Assembly (NCBI RefSeq): GCF_001984175.1
Contig: NZ_MTQP01000067.1
Coordinates: forward strand, 744,001-808,000
DNA from: Saccharothrix sp. ALI-22-I
Lineage (GTDB): Bacteria > Actinomycetota > Actinomycetes > Mycobacteriales > Pseudonocardiaceae
Direction: 5' to 3'
Length of the DNA stretch: 64,000 nt
Below are positions 39,315-50,200 of this stretch, one piece after another (the first letter of the stretch is position 1; the number at the start of each line of letters is the position of its first letter). The position numbers and the translations under genes are program-made. The notes beneath the pieces are model-generated. The model was given only the letters and a program-made list of their open reading frames with translations, was not told the DNA's origin and did no database searches.

Positions 39315-42185
39315 TCAGTGGCTCGGGGCCTCCTGGTTGGCCACCTCGACCAGCACGCCCTCGGCGACCAGGTCGTCGATCGTCTTCGGCATCAGGTAGG
39401 CCGTGCCGCCGCCGGGCTGCTCGAACCACGGCACCGCGACGCCGGTCAGCACCTCGACCGGACGGCGCAGGCGGTAGACGTGGTAGGGGCGGTTGATCCA
39501 GGACGGCACCAGCGAGCGCTGGGCGAACGGGGTGCCCGCCGCGTAGACGAGGTTGCCCTCGCCCTCGCCGAAGCGGTCCACCTCCATGCCCGGGGGCAGC
39601 TCCACCATCGTCTTGTGGCGGAACAGGGTGAGCGGCGGTTCGCCGTTCATCGGGCTGATCGGCCAGCTGCGCTGGGGCTTGCCCTCCTGGGTGGACGTCG
39701 TGACGCCCGCGGACTGCGCCGAGGACTGGCCGGCGTGCGCGGGCGGCGGGACCGGTGCGGGCGGCTCGACCAGTGGGCGCTGCGGCGGCCCGGGACGGCG
39801 CGGCGGTTCGTCGCGGAAGCCGTTGTTCATCGGCGGGCGCGGGCGCTGCGGGGGCGGCGGTGGCATCGGGCGGGGTGCGCGGCGGTTGGTCAGCATCAGC
39901 TTGCCGACCAGGTAGGCGGCGGCGTCATCGAGGCGGTCGAAGCGGACGGGGTTCGTGGGGCCGTGGTCGAACCACGACACCTCCCAGTCCTGGCCCTCGG
40001 TGCGCAGCAGCCAGGTGCGGTCGGCGGGCTCGCCGAAGCGGTAGGCGGCGGGCGGCACGTCGAGTTCGTCCAGCGCGCGCCGGATGCCGGACAGCTCGCG
40101 CTCCTCGTCCGGCGTGACCTGGCGCGGCTCGACCGGCTTCGGCGGCTGGACCGGTGGTGGTGGCTGGACCGGTGGTGCCGGTGGCGGCGGGATCAGGCTC
40201 GGGGCCGGGGTCGGCGCCGGGGCCACGTCGTCGAACAGCTCGATCGCCGGGGCGAACTGGGTCGCCTGGTCCGCGAACGGCGGCGGCACCTGCTCGACGA
40301 AGTGCTGTTCGTCGCGCTCGTCGAAGCGCGACCCGTTCCGGGGCTCGTTCCGGGGCTCGTTCCGCGATTCGTTGCGGGACTCGAACCTGGACTCGTCCTG
40401 CTCGCCGAACGGCGGCTCGTCGGGGTGGCTGAACGCCTGCTCGGCGTGCTCCTCGAACCGGGAATCGGCTCGCGGGTCGAACCCGGCTTCCTCCCGCTCG
40501 GCCACGCCCTGCTCGGCGTGATCACCGAACAGGGAACCGCTCGGCTCGGCGAACTGCGACTCGTTGGTCTCGCCGAAACGCGAGCCGAAGCGCGCGTCGT
40601 CGTGCCCGGCGAACTGCTCGTTGTCGCGCTCCGCGAAGTGGGATTCGGTGTGCTCGGCGAACGGCGGGTCGGTGTGCCCGGTGAACTGCGGCTCGGCGTG
40701 CTGCTCGGGTCGGTCGTCGTGCTGGTGCTCGGTGAAGTGCGACTCGGCGCGCTCCGGCACGTACAACTGGCCCTGGTCGACCTCGAACTCGGCGGTGACC
40801 TCGGCCTCGTCGGCCTCATCGGCCGGGTGCCGCGCGTCAGCCTCGTCGGCCGGCTCCTCGACCGGTTCGGGCTCGTGCGCCTGCGGCTCGTACTCAACCG
40901 GCTGCTCGAACGCCGGCTGCTCGTGCGCCGGCTCGTCGGTGACCGCCTCGACCTCGGTGGTCTCCTCGGCGGGCTCGGTGTCCGGCTCCTCGTCGGTGAA
41001 CGGGTTCCAGGTCTGGGTGTCGTTCAGCTCCCGCTCGTACGCGGCGGGCGCGAACAGGTCCATGCCCTCCACGTAGGACTCGCGCCGGTACCGGTCGTCG
41101 ATCACCGGGCCGTCCTCGTCGAACCGCACCCGGTACGGCGGACCCTCCTGGGCATACTCGATGACCTCCGGCTTGAGGTCGGCCAGGTTCGCGGTCTCCT
41201 CGACGTCCACCGGCGAGTCCGGCTCCTCGGACGGGTCGTCCGCGATCAGCTCCGGCAGCGGCGCGGCCACCGTCGCACCCACCTCGACGGGCGGCTCGGC
41301 GGCCTCCACGGGCTCGGCCACCGGAACCTGGCTGCCCTGCGGCGCGGCGGGCGCACCCAGGTTCGCCGCGGCGGCGACCCGTGCCTCCTCGCTCACCTCG
41401 GGCAGCACGAAGTCCAGCGCCTTGGCCCGCTCCACCAGCTCGGTCTCCGGCGGCACGCCGTAGACCCGCAGGTAGTAGCCGACCGCGGCGGGCCAGATCC
41501 AGTGCCCGTCGGTCTGGAACGCCACCGGCACCACCGACGGCGCGTCCGGGTTCAGCACGTCCGCGTCGAACCCGCGCCCGACCACCGCGACCGGCGCCCG
41601 GTCCAGGTAGCTCAGCAGCAGTTCGCGGTCCGCCTCACCGACCGGGGGCCGGTTCACCGAAGGGCGACCGCCGGGACCCGCGCCGTCGAACACCCGGGCC
41701 GTGCGGAACGCCCGCGGCGGCTGCGGCTGCTCACGGGGCGGCGGCGCCTGCTGGAGGCGTCGGCGCAGCCAGTCCGGCACGTTCTCGTCGGTGCGCGGGA
41801 AGTAGCGCATCTCGTCCAGGTACGCCTGCTGCGGCGGTGACGTGGTCCAGGTCGGCTCGGCGCGGTCGAAGTCCAGGTTGTAGCTGGACGGGTGGTCGAG
41901 CTGGTAGCGGGCGTTGGACCAGCTGCCGCGGCCCTCCCGGTACATGCCCGCGCGCAGCCGCGAGAACAGGCCGGCCACCTCGTGGGGCGGCGACCACGGG
42001 CGCATGGCGCCGTCCGCCGACCGCACCTCGGCGGCCAGCTCGAAGTACCGGCCGGTCGCGCGGTACTCCGCCGTCACGTGACGCCACTCCTCGGGAGCGG
42101 CCCGCATCAGCGCCAGGCCGATCTGCTTGACCAGCGCATCCTGCTCGGTCGGGTTCAGCGGCTTCAGCTCGGACACGTGCAACAT
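39315..42185 (-). CDS. Immunity-like / TNT-like fusion protein, large
   Basis: A 956-residue protein with the same four-part build as the next gene. Residues 1-145 are an immunity-like (IFT-like) domain with GRGSWS, FDRAEPTW and PRTDENVPDWLRRRL; then a FQTDGHWIWPAAVGYYLR domain (about 190-260), a very acidic His/Phe/Glu-rich insertion with ESHFAE and FAGHDDARFGS type repeats (about 350-650), a Pro-rich stretch and a TNT-like domain at about 865-950 (DRFG at 870, YHVYRL, GGGTAY). The Gln that follows GGGx in active TNT toxins is Ala here. Start is ATG at 42185 or GTG at 42176; neither ribosome spacing is ideal. Confidence 0.85.
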   Translation of the reverse strand: MLHVSELKPLNPTEQDALVKQIGLALMRAAPEEWRHVTAEYRATGRYFELAAEVRSADGAMRPWSPPHEVAGLFSRLRAGMYREGRGSWSNARYQLDHPSSYNLDFDRAEPTWTTSPPQQAYLDEMRYFPRTDENVPDWLRRRLQQAPPPREQPQPPRAFRTARVFDGAGPGGRPSVNRPPVGEADRELLLSYLDRAPVAVVGRGFDADVLNPDAPSVVPVAFQTDGHWIWPAAVGYYLRVYGVPPETELVERAKALDFVLPEVSEEARVAAAANLGAPAAPQGSQVPVAEPVEAAEPPVEVGATVAAPLPELIADDPSEEPDSPVDVEETANLADLKPEVIEYAQEGPPYRVRFDEDGPVIDDRYRRESYVEGMDLFAPAAYERELNDTQTWNPFTDEEPDTEPAEETTEVEAVTDEPAHEQPAFEQPVEYEPQAHEPEPVEEPADEADARHPADEADEAEVTAEFEVDQGQLYVPERAESHFTEHQHDDRPEQHAEPQFTGHTDPPFAEHTESHFAERDNEQFAGHDDARFGSRFGETNESQFAEPSGSLFGDHAEQGVAEREEAGFDPRADSRFEEHAEQAFSHPDEPPFGEQDESRFESRNESRNEPRNEPRNGSRFDERDEQHFVEQVPPPFADQATQFAPAIELFDDVAPAPTPAPSLIPPPPAPPVQPPPPVQPPKPVEPRQVTPDEERELSGIRRALDELDVPPAAYRFGEPADRTWLLRTEGQDWEVSWFDHGPTNPVRFDRLDDAAAYLVGKLMLTNRRAPRPMPPPPPQRPRPPMNNGFRDEPPRRPGPPQRPLVEPPAPVPPPAHAGQSSAQSAGVTTSTQEGKPQRSWPISPMNGEPPLTLFRHKTMVELPPGMEVDRFGEGEGNLVYAAGTPFAQRSLVPSWINRPYHVYRLRRPVEVLTGVAVPWFEQPGGGTAYLMPKTIDDLVAEGVLVEVANQEAPSH

Positions 42186-42259
42186 CTTCCCCCGCGACTC
42201 CCCGTGCCCGCACGGGCCCCCGCTGCGCCGAACGGACCAATAACTCGGCGCGACGCCCC

Positions 42260-43768
42260 CTAGACCCCCGGTGGCGGTGGCTGGGACGCCGCCGCGGGCA
42301 CCTCGACCAGGCTCCCGTCGGCGAGCAGATCGCGCACGGAACTGGCCAGGAAGTAGCCCGTCCCCCCGCCGACCTGGCCGAACCACGGCACCGCGACGCC
42401 CTTCAGCGCGGGCACCGGCTTCTGCACCCGGTACACGTGGTAGCGGCGGTTCAGCCAATCCGGTGGCAACGACCGGTTGCCGAACGCGGTCCCGGCCGTG
42501 TAGACGAGGTTGCCGAGCTCGGCCCCGAACCGGTCCAGCTCCGTGCCGACCGGGATCACGACGTCCTCGCGGTCCCGGAACAGCGACAGCGGCGGCTCGT
42601 CGGGCAAGGGCTGGATGTCCGGGACCGGCTTCACCAAGGCGCCCGTGTCCATCGTCCGCGACCGGTCCGGGTCCGCCCGCCACAGCAGCTCGGCCAGCAG
42701 CACCTTCGCCGCGTCCACCGCGTGCTCGTACACCCTCGGCCGACCGTGCGGGCCGCGGCTGGCGTCCCAGAACTGGACCTGCCAGCCGGACGGGCCGGGC
42801 GCGGGCTCGATCACGAACGCGTCCGGCTTCGGCTCGACGATGCCGTACTCGGTCTCGGGGACCCCGTAGTGGTCGAGCCGCGCCTTGAGCTGGTCGAGCA
42901 CGCGCCGTTCGGCGTCGGAGATCACCCGCGGCTGGTATTCGGGCAGCGGGGCGCCCTCGGCCTGCCCGGTGGCGACGGCCGTCGCCGCGTTCTCCGCCTC
43001 CGGCGAGACCCGCGGCACGGTGTAGTTGTTGTCCCGGATGTGCTGCACGAGCTGCGGCACCGGCGGGACGTGGTGGTTGCGCAGGTAGTAGGCCACGCCG
43101 CCGGGCCACACCCAGGTGCCGTCGGTGTGGAAGGACAGCGGCACGGACGGCGTCGCGTCCGGCTTGAGCGCGTCCTGGCCGTAGGACCGCGCGGACAGCA
43201 CGATCGGCGCGTTCTCCAGGTAGGCGAGGACGTCGTCCAGCTCCTGCGGGTGCACGCCCGGCCGGTTGTGCGCCGGGTTGCCCTGCGGGTCGACACCGTC
43301 GAACAACGGCGCCGCGAACACGCTGCTCGTGGCCGGACCCAGCCCCGCGCGCTCCCGCAGCCACGCCGGGATCGCGTCGTCGTCGCGGGGGTAGGTCTCC
43401 AGCTCCTCGGCGTAGTAGTGCGGCGCGGGCGGCTGCGTCCAGTCCGGTTCGTTGTCCCGGTCGAACTCCGCCGAGTAGGTGTCCGGGTGCACGAGGTGGA
43501 ACTTCATCGTGAACCACGTGCCGCGACCGGGCCGCGCCATGCCGTCGCGCAGCTGCACGAAGAACGGCAGCGCCTCCGGTGGCAGCTCCCAGTCGAACGA
43601 CGAGCCGAACATGGTCAGCCCGGAGACCTGCGTCTCCAGGTAGCGGCCCACCATCCGGAAGTCGACGAACAGCTGCTCCCAGTCACCGGGCAGGCGCTGC
43701 ACCAGCAGGGTGGTGACGGAGCCGAGGATGGCGTTCTGGTCCTCGACGTCCAACTGCGGTGCGGTCAT
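42260..43768 (-). CDS. Immunity-like / TNT-like fusion protein, small
   Basis: A 502-residue protein: IFT-like domain at about 1-145 (GRGTWF, FDRDNEPDW, PRDDDAIPAWLRERA), FHTDGTWVWPGGVAYYLR domain (about 185-250), a third alpha/beta domain (about 280-370), and a TNT-like domain at 405-492 (DRFG at 412, RSLPPDWLNRRYHVYRV, WFGQVGGGTGY). In known TNT NAD-glycohydrolases Q follows GGGx; here it is Gly, so NAD cleavage is doubtful. The ATG overlaps the preceding immunity-like gene by 4 bases. Possible roles are decoy, scaffold or regulator of the toxin upstream. Confidence 0.85.
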   Translation of the reverse strand: MTAPQLDVEDQNAILGSVTTLLVQRLPGDWEQLFVDFRMVGRYLETQVSGLTMFGSSFDWELPPEALPFFVQLRDGMARPGRGTWFTMKFHLVHPDTYSAEFDRDNEPDWTQPPAPHYYAEELETYPRDDDAIPAWLRERAGLGPATSSVFAAPLFDGVDPQGNPAHNRPGVHPQELDDVLAYLENAPIVLSARSYGQDALKPDATPSVPLSFHTDGTWVWPGGVAYYLRNHHVPPVPQLVQHIRDNNYTVPRVSPEAENAATAVATGQAEGAPLPEYQPRVISDAERRVLDQLKARLDHYGVPETEYGIVEPKPDAFVIEPAPGPSGWQVQFWDASRGPHGRPRVYEHAVDAAKVLLAELLWRADPDRSRTMDTGALVKPVPDIQPLPDEPPLSLFRDREDVVIPVGTELDRFGAELGNLVYTAGTAFGNRSLPPDWLNRRYHVYRVQKPVPALKGVAVPWFGQVGGGTGYFLASSVRDLLADGSLVEVPAAASQPPPPGV

Positions 43769-44256
43769 GCGTTCTGCTCCTCGGTGCTTGCATCCTTCGG
43801 GCTGGCGCTCGCCTCGACCAGCTTGGCGCGCAGCCAGTCGGGGATGTAGGCCTCGTCGCGGGGGAAGGCCTGGAGGTCACGGGCGAAGTCGGCCGCCGGC
43901 ACCGGCGGGTCGAACAGCGGGTCGTGGTCGAAGTTGTAGGTGATGTCGATCCGGGCCGGGGCGTTCACCACGCACCGCGCCGAGAACCACGCGCCGCGGC
44001 CGGGCTGGTACGTCACCTGCCGCATCTCCTGGAACGCGGCGTTCAGCCCGTCCGGCGGGAACACCTCGGGGGTGCTCCCGTCGGGCAGGTAGACCTTCAG
44101 CGTCGCGTCCTGCACCGCCACGGTCATCCGCACCAGCAGGTCGATCCGCCGGAAGCCGTCCGGAGCAGCGTCCAGCAGCATGCCGCCGATGTGCTGGAGC
44201 AGCTCGTCGTGGCGCTGCTCAGAAATCGGCCGGCCAGAGGGCTGCGTTGTGCTCAT
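43765..44256 (-). CDS. Putative TNT immunity protein (IFT-like)
   Basis: A 163-residue soluble protein matching the first domain of the two fusion proteins downstream: QPGRGAWFSAR, FDHDPLFDPP and PRDEAYIPDWLRAKL align with theirs. It starts 38 bases inside the 3' end of the CpnT-like gene and ends 4 bases into the next gene. In Mycobacterium tuberculosis the gene after cpnT encodes IFT, the TNT inhibitor; position and domain logic suggest the same job here. Direct similarity to IFT is inferred, not aligned. Confidence 0.75.
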   Translation of the reverse strand: MSTTQPSGRPISEQRHDELLQHIGGMLLDAAPDGFRRIDLLVRMTVAVQDATLKVYLPDGSTPEVFPPDGLNAAFQEMRQVTYQPGRGAWFSARCVVNAPARIDITYNFDHDPLFDPPVPAADFARDLQAFPRDEAYIPDWLRAKLVEASASPKDASTEEQNA

Positions 44257-47200
44257 TCGGGTAGCTCCTGACGTAGATCTCGGTCGTGCCGTCGGCGAGC
44301 GTCACACGCCACCGAGTCTGGTACGTGTGCGGGTGGCGTTGCAGCGGGTCGCGCAGAGCGAACGTGTCGATCATCTCGACGGTACCGCCGGCTTTCATGA
44401 ACTTCGCCCGGTCCCGTTCCATCCGGTGCCAGGTCTCGGCGGTGACGAACGCCGGGCGCCGGTTGCCCTGGTTCTCGTCGCGCTGCTGGCTGGACTGGTT
44501 CGCCGCCTCACCGGGGCCGCCCGTCTCGTTGCCCTGGTGGTGGCCGCCGTCGGACAGCTTCCGGCCGTCCGCGTCGACCTCGCCGTGGCTGCCTACTTCC
44601 ACCTGGGCGCCGGAGTCACGCCGGATCGCGCCACCCGATCTGAGGTCGGGCTTGCCGGTCGTCGCGACCGTCTCGCCGTCGCCGTTGGTGCGACCGCGCC
44701 ACGAGTCGTTGTCCGCGACCAGCACCGCGTTCGGCAGGGGGTTGTTCAGGTCCGGGCTGAACGGCCGGAACGTGTGCACGTGCGAGGCCGAGCCGTCGTC
44801 GCCGGTCTGGAACGTGCCGTAGCCCTGCTTCTTGTGGTCGTCCAGCACGAACCGGGTGTTCGGCGGCAGGTCGGGGCGCGCGGCGAACGGGTCGGAGTTG
44901 TTGAACGGGCGGGTCACCGCGGCCCGCTGCTCCGGCGTCCAGCCGCTGGCGTCGCCGCTGACGACCTTCACCGAGTACACGTACCCGTCGTCGGTCTTCG
45001 TGCGCTGCACGGCCAGCTGGACCTCGCCGTTGGCGGGCGCGGGCCAGTTGCGGGTCGGCTGCTCGGCGCGGCCGAGGCCGTAGAAGCCGTCGGACGTCAC
45101 CTGCGCGTGTGCCGGGGCCTGGGTGATCTCGGCGTTGACGCGGCTGCGCTGGCCCGAGTGGGTGTCCTCGAACACCACGTGACCGGACTCGTCGGTGAGG
45201 AACCGGCCGCGGTGCTGGCCGTGCTCGTCGGAGACCAGGTACTCGGTGTTCGGGTCGTGCAGTTGGCCGGGGCGGCTGAACGGCTCGCCCTGCCGGACGT
45301 CGTCGACCGGGGTCTGTCTGGTCGTGGTCGGCTCGGTGCGCTCGACCGCGTGCTGCGGGTGGCCCTCGGAGTTGGTGGTGAACTCCTGGTGCAGCGGGCC
45401 GCGGTCGATGTTGTAGTTCGTGCCCTGCGAGGTGTGCATGACCTCGGGGTTGCGGGTGTCGTTCGACAGGTAGTCGGGGGCGGCCACCCACTTCGGCTTG
45501 CCGTCCGCGTCGGTCTGCACCGTGCCGCGGTAGGTGCCCTCGGTGTCGTGGACCTCCATCCGCGTGTTCGGCGGCAGGTCCGTGCGGGCGGTGAACGCCT
45601 CGTTCGGCTGCGGTGCGAGCGGGTGGTCCGGGCCGATCGTCTGGCGGCCGTCGGCGGGGTCGGGGATCGGCTCGATGATCACTGCGCGGTCGATCGGGAC
45701 GACCCGGTCGCCGATCTTGACGCTGTCCTGGGTGGTCTGCCGGGTGCCGTCGGCGTTGGCCACGAACACGTCCTGCCGGTGGCCCACTTCGACGCGGTAG
45801 TGGGCGTTCGGCGCGGGATGCCGGACCTCGGGGTTGTCGCCGCGGCGGGTGTTCGGCGCGATCGCGTCGACGTAGGTCCGGCCGTTCGCGTCCACGTGCA
45901 CGACGGTGCGGACGTTGCCGTCCTCGCCGCGGATGTTGATCCGGGTGTCGTTGGGCAGGTCCTGGCCGCTGTGGAAGTAGGACTCGTTGTTGCGGAGCTG
46001 GACGGTCCGCTCGTGCGTGGTCTCCGGGGCCACCCACGGCTGCTGCACCTGCGGCTCGATGTCCTGCCGACCGCGGTGCGCCTGGTCGTCGGTGACGGCC
46101 AAGTCGCCCTTGGGCTCGTGGCCGGGCGGCATCCCGTTCTCGCCGACCGGGGCGTGCGTGCCGTCCGGCTCGAACGCGTGCCAGCCGCCGTCCGGCGGGA
46201 TCTTGGGGCCGCCCGCCTCGTTCGGCGAGCTGGCGTAGACGTTGCCGTGCTGGTCGGACCAGGCCAGGTTGTCCGGCGCGACGATCCGCTGCCCGGTCTC
46301 CCGCGCCACGTGCGCGGCCAGGCTGTTCTCGCCGCCCGCGCCCGCGTCGCAGCCGACGAACACGATCGGCCGGCCCGCGAGGTCCGGGTGGTTGTTGATC
46401 AGCTGGACCAGCTCGGCGCGGGTGTAGTGCGTGTCGCCGATGCGGACGCCGTCGCCGTCGGTGTGGACGTCCAGGACGACCTGGCTGTTGCTCGGCGGGA
46501 TGCGGCTGGACAGGTCTCGCAACCGGTCCTCGGTGTGCAACGCGACGCCCGAGTCGGAGACCTGGCTGTTGCGGATCGCCTGGTCGACGCGCTGCGACAC
46601 CTCGCCGAGCGGGACCGGACCGGTGTGCGACACCGGGCCGAGCTCGGGGTTCGGCGTGAGGTTGGCCGGCGGGTCGGCGGGCGTGTAGTTGTCGAACGCG
46701 CCGTTCTGCGCGTCGGCCACGGTTGCCGTGTCCGGCCTGAGGACGTTGCCGTCGCGGTCGAACGTGCCGAAGTCGGGCGGCAGCACGCGGCCGTCGGCGG
46801 GCGGCACGTCGACCTCGCGCATGACGCCCATGTCGAGCAGGCGTTGGACGCTCATCTGGCCGGTGGCCGGGTCGGCGAGGTCGAAGTTGAAGACCGGCTG
46901 GAGCTGGCGCGCGCCGCCGCTCTGGTCGAACGCGGGGGCGACCGGGGCGAGTTCGACGGTGAGCGGGGCGTCCAGGACGTAGACGTGGTAGCCCTTGCCG
47001 AGGCTGTCCGGCATGATCGCGCGCTCGCCGAACCCGTAGGCCTGACCGTCGGGGCGCAGGGGTGAGAGGAAGTCACCGTTGGGGCTGCCGAACCGGTCGA
47101 GCACGGTGCCGGCGGGCAGTTCGACGACCACACGCGGACCGTCCGCGCCCTGGTTCGGGGGCCAGGCGATGTCGCCGTTCGGCTTGGAGTGGGCGTCGCG

Positions 47201-50200
47201 GAAGGTCTGGTAGTCGCCGTACGGGCCGTAGGGCTGGTAGGTCGGCTCGATGATGGCGGCGGCGCGCTGGTCGTAGGTGCCGACGGACTGGTCCGTGGGG
47301 CCGGTGCTCTCGTGGACCGAGTGGTAGTCGCCGTTGTGCGAGAAGTAGGCGCCGTCGTGCGAGGGGTCCTTTACAACGCCTGCGGGTAGGTCCCAGACGT
47401 TCTTGTGGGGGAACGGATCCGTGCCCGCGTCGGTGCCGGTATCGGTGCCGGTGTCTGTTGCGGCGTCGGTGTCGGCGGGCCACTCGTGGCTGGACGCCGG
47501 GGAGTGCTCGTCACCGGGCACGCCAACCGTGTCAGCCGCCCCTTCAGGTCCGGTGCCATCGGGTCCGGTGCTGTCCGGCGCAGTGCTGTCGGGTCCGGTG
47601 CTGTCCGGCTTCGGTCCATCCGTCGCAGGCGTCGGACCATCGGTGGTCGGCGTCGGACCATCCGTACCGGGAGCCGGCCCGTCGGTGCCACGCGCTGCCG
47701 GGGCCGGGGCATCCGCGCGCGGCGGAGCAGTCGGCGAATCCGTGCCGCGCGACGCGGGAGCCGGGCTGTCCGTGCCACGCGACGCGGGAACTGGGCTGTC
47801 CGTGCCACGCGACGCGGGAACTGGGCTGTCCGTGCCACGCGAGGCCGGGGCGGGTCCATCGACCCGAGGCGAAGCGGTGGGCGACGGTGCAACGGGTCGT
47901 GCGGTGGGCTCCGGAGCACGTGCCGGGGCCGAGCCTTCCGGCCGGACCGGCGCGGCCGGACCACCAGGTGGCTGACCGGTGGGCCCGGATCCTCCAGGCT
48001 GCGGCCCAAAACCACCGGGCTGCGGCCCGAAACCGCCAGGCTGTGGCATGGGCGACGACGGCGGCGGCGCGGTCGTCGCAGGACCACGCTGCTCGGGCAT
48101 CGACACCGGCCCGGCGTCGCGCACCGGCTGAACCGGCATCCCGGTCAACGAACTCGCGTTGACCGCATCGTTCCCACGAACGTTCTGGTCCCGACCAGAA
48201 GAGGAGGAAGGCTCGGGGGCGAACGCACTAGCCGGCGGCGCCGCAGGCCCACGCCCACCACCGCCACCACCGGGCGCGCCACCAGCCGGAGGCGCGACCC
48301 CACCGGCTCCACCCGCCATCGGAGCGCCGGTCCCGGACCCGGTTCCAGCAGGTGCGGAACCCGCCGCAGGAGCCTGTCCACCAGCCGCAGGCGCACCCCC
48401 GCCGGCCGCAGGCCCAGCCGCCCCACCACCAGGCACCCCACCGGCAGGTGCAGCACCCGTAGGCACAGCACCAGGCGTAGGCCCACCGGTAGGCACCGAC
48501 CCACCCGGCGTCGAGCCACCAGGAGTAGGACCACCAGCAGGCGAGCCCACCGGCGTCGAACCGCCAGGCACGCCGCCACCGAGCATCGCACCGCCAGGCG
48601 TCGCCCCACCGTGAGGCATCGCTCCACCGGGCACAGGCCCACCGGGAACCGCACCACCCGGCGTCGGACCACCAGGTGTGGCACCACCCTGACCAGGCAA
48701 GCCACCACCCGGCATACCGCTACCAGGCAGACCGCCACCGGGCGTAGGACCACCCGGCATCGACCCACCAGGCGTACTCCCACCGAACGGCGAACCACCC
48801 GGCACAGACCCACCAGCCGCAGGACCGCCCGGCATGGCACCACCGGGCATCGACCCACCAGGCATCGGTCCGCCCGGCATGGCACCGCCCGGCATCGGGC
48901 CGCCCGGCCGAAGACCCGGCGTGGCAGCCCCGCCCTGAGGCGTCGCGCCACCGGGAGCCCCGCTCAACCCGTTCGGCGAAGCCCCACCCTGCCCGGGCAT
49001 GAACGCCGACCCACCGGGCACCGACCCACCGGGCGGCATCCCACCGGGCATCCGAGCAGCCGACCCACCCGGAGCAGCTCCACCGGGAGCACTCGACGGA
49101 GCCGAACCACCGGCAGGCGCCGAACCACCAGGAACCGAACCGAGCCGGCTTCCGATGGAAGGCGCAGTCCCACCACCACCGGGCGACGTCGGCACCGAAG
49201 CGCCACCCCGCCCGGCAGGAGGCCCACCAGCAGGGCCACCAAAAGAAGAAGGCGCCGGAGAACCGCCACCCGGCGAACCACCAGAACCACCGGGTGAAGC
49301 GTCCCCACCCAGTGAAGGCGGCGCGCTCACCGTCGGACCGGGAGCCGGCGGCGCGGCCACCCCTGACGTCGAAGTCGCGCCCGCAGGCCGGTTCAAGCCG
49401 TCACGGTTCACCGGCGGCCCACCGGTCCCACCCGGAACACCACCGGGCGAACCACCCGGCACACCACCGGGAACGCCGCCCGGGGCAGGCCCGAGGTTCG
49501 GCGGTCCGCCGTCCGGCCCACCGGCGTTGATCCGCGGTGGCTCGACGGAGATGCCGTCCTTCGCCCCGCCGATCCCACCGGACACCGCACCGGCCGACGC
49601 GCCCATCAGCACGTCCCGCGCCGAGATGTCCTGCCCCATCGCGGCCGCCGTGCCCACAGTGGACACCGCGCCCTCGACCGCGCCACGCGTGGCGCCGACG
49701 GCCATCTGCCCGGCCAGGTTGCCGCCCTCGAACTTCACCCCACCCGACACACCGCCGACCAACCCGGACACCGCACCCGAGACCGCGGCCTCGGTGGTCT
49801 TGCCCCAGTCCCACGACTCCCGGTCGCCGCGCGCCATCTGCACGGCCTGGATGGCCGCGTCGATGCCGACCGAGATCGCGACCTCCTTGAGGATCGCGAT
49901 GATCAACTGCCGGAACGTGAACTGCACGATCAACCGCGTGGCCTGCTGCGCGATCGGGATACCGGCCGTGGACGCGCCGAACGTGCCGAAGGCCGCGGCG
50001 ATCAGCGCGGCGATCTCGATCGCCAGCGCGATCAGCGACGCGATGATCGACAGCTTGGTGTACTCCACCTCCAACGCGGTGTTGTCGCAGCTCTCCGCCA
50101 GTTGCTCGCAGATCTTCTGCAACTTCGGCAGGTACGAGTCGTCACCGGCGGCGAACTTCTTCCAGTACTCCTCGAACGCCTGGACCGCCTCGCCGGTCTG

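Noticed and set aside
39159-41840. An 893-codon plus-strand frame over the large fusion gene
   Set aside because: Antisense shadow of a gene with clear TNT-like and immunity-like domains.
44180-47065. A 961-codon plus-strand frame over the toxin gene
   Set aside because: Antisense shadow; the TNT motifs are on the minus strand.
47731-47850. 30-bp repeats as a CRISPR array
   Set aside because: Units are contiguous with no spacers and encode in-frame decapeptides.
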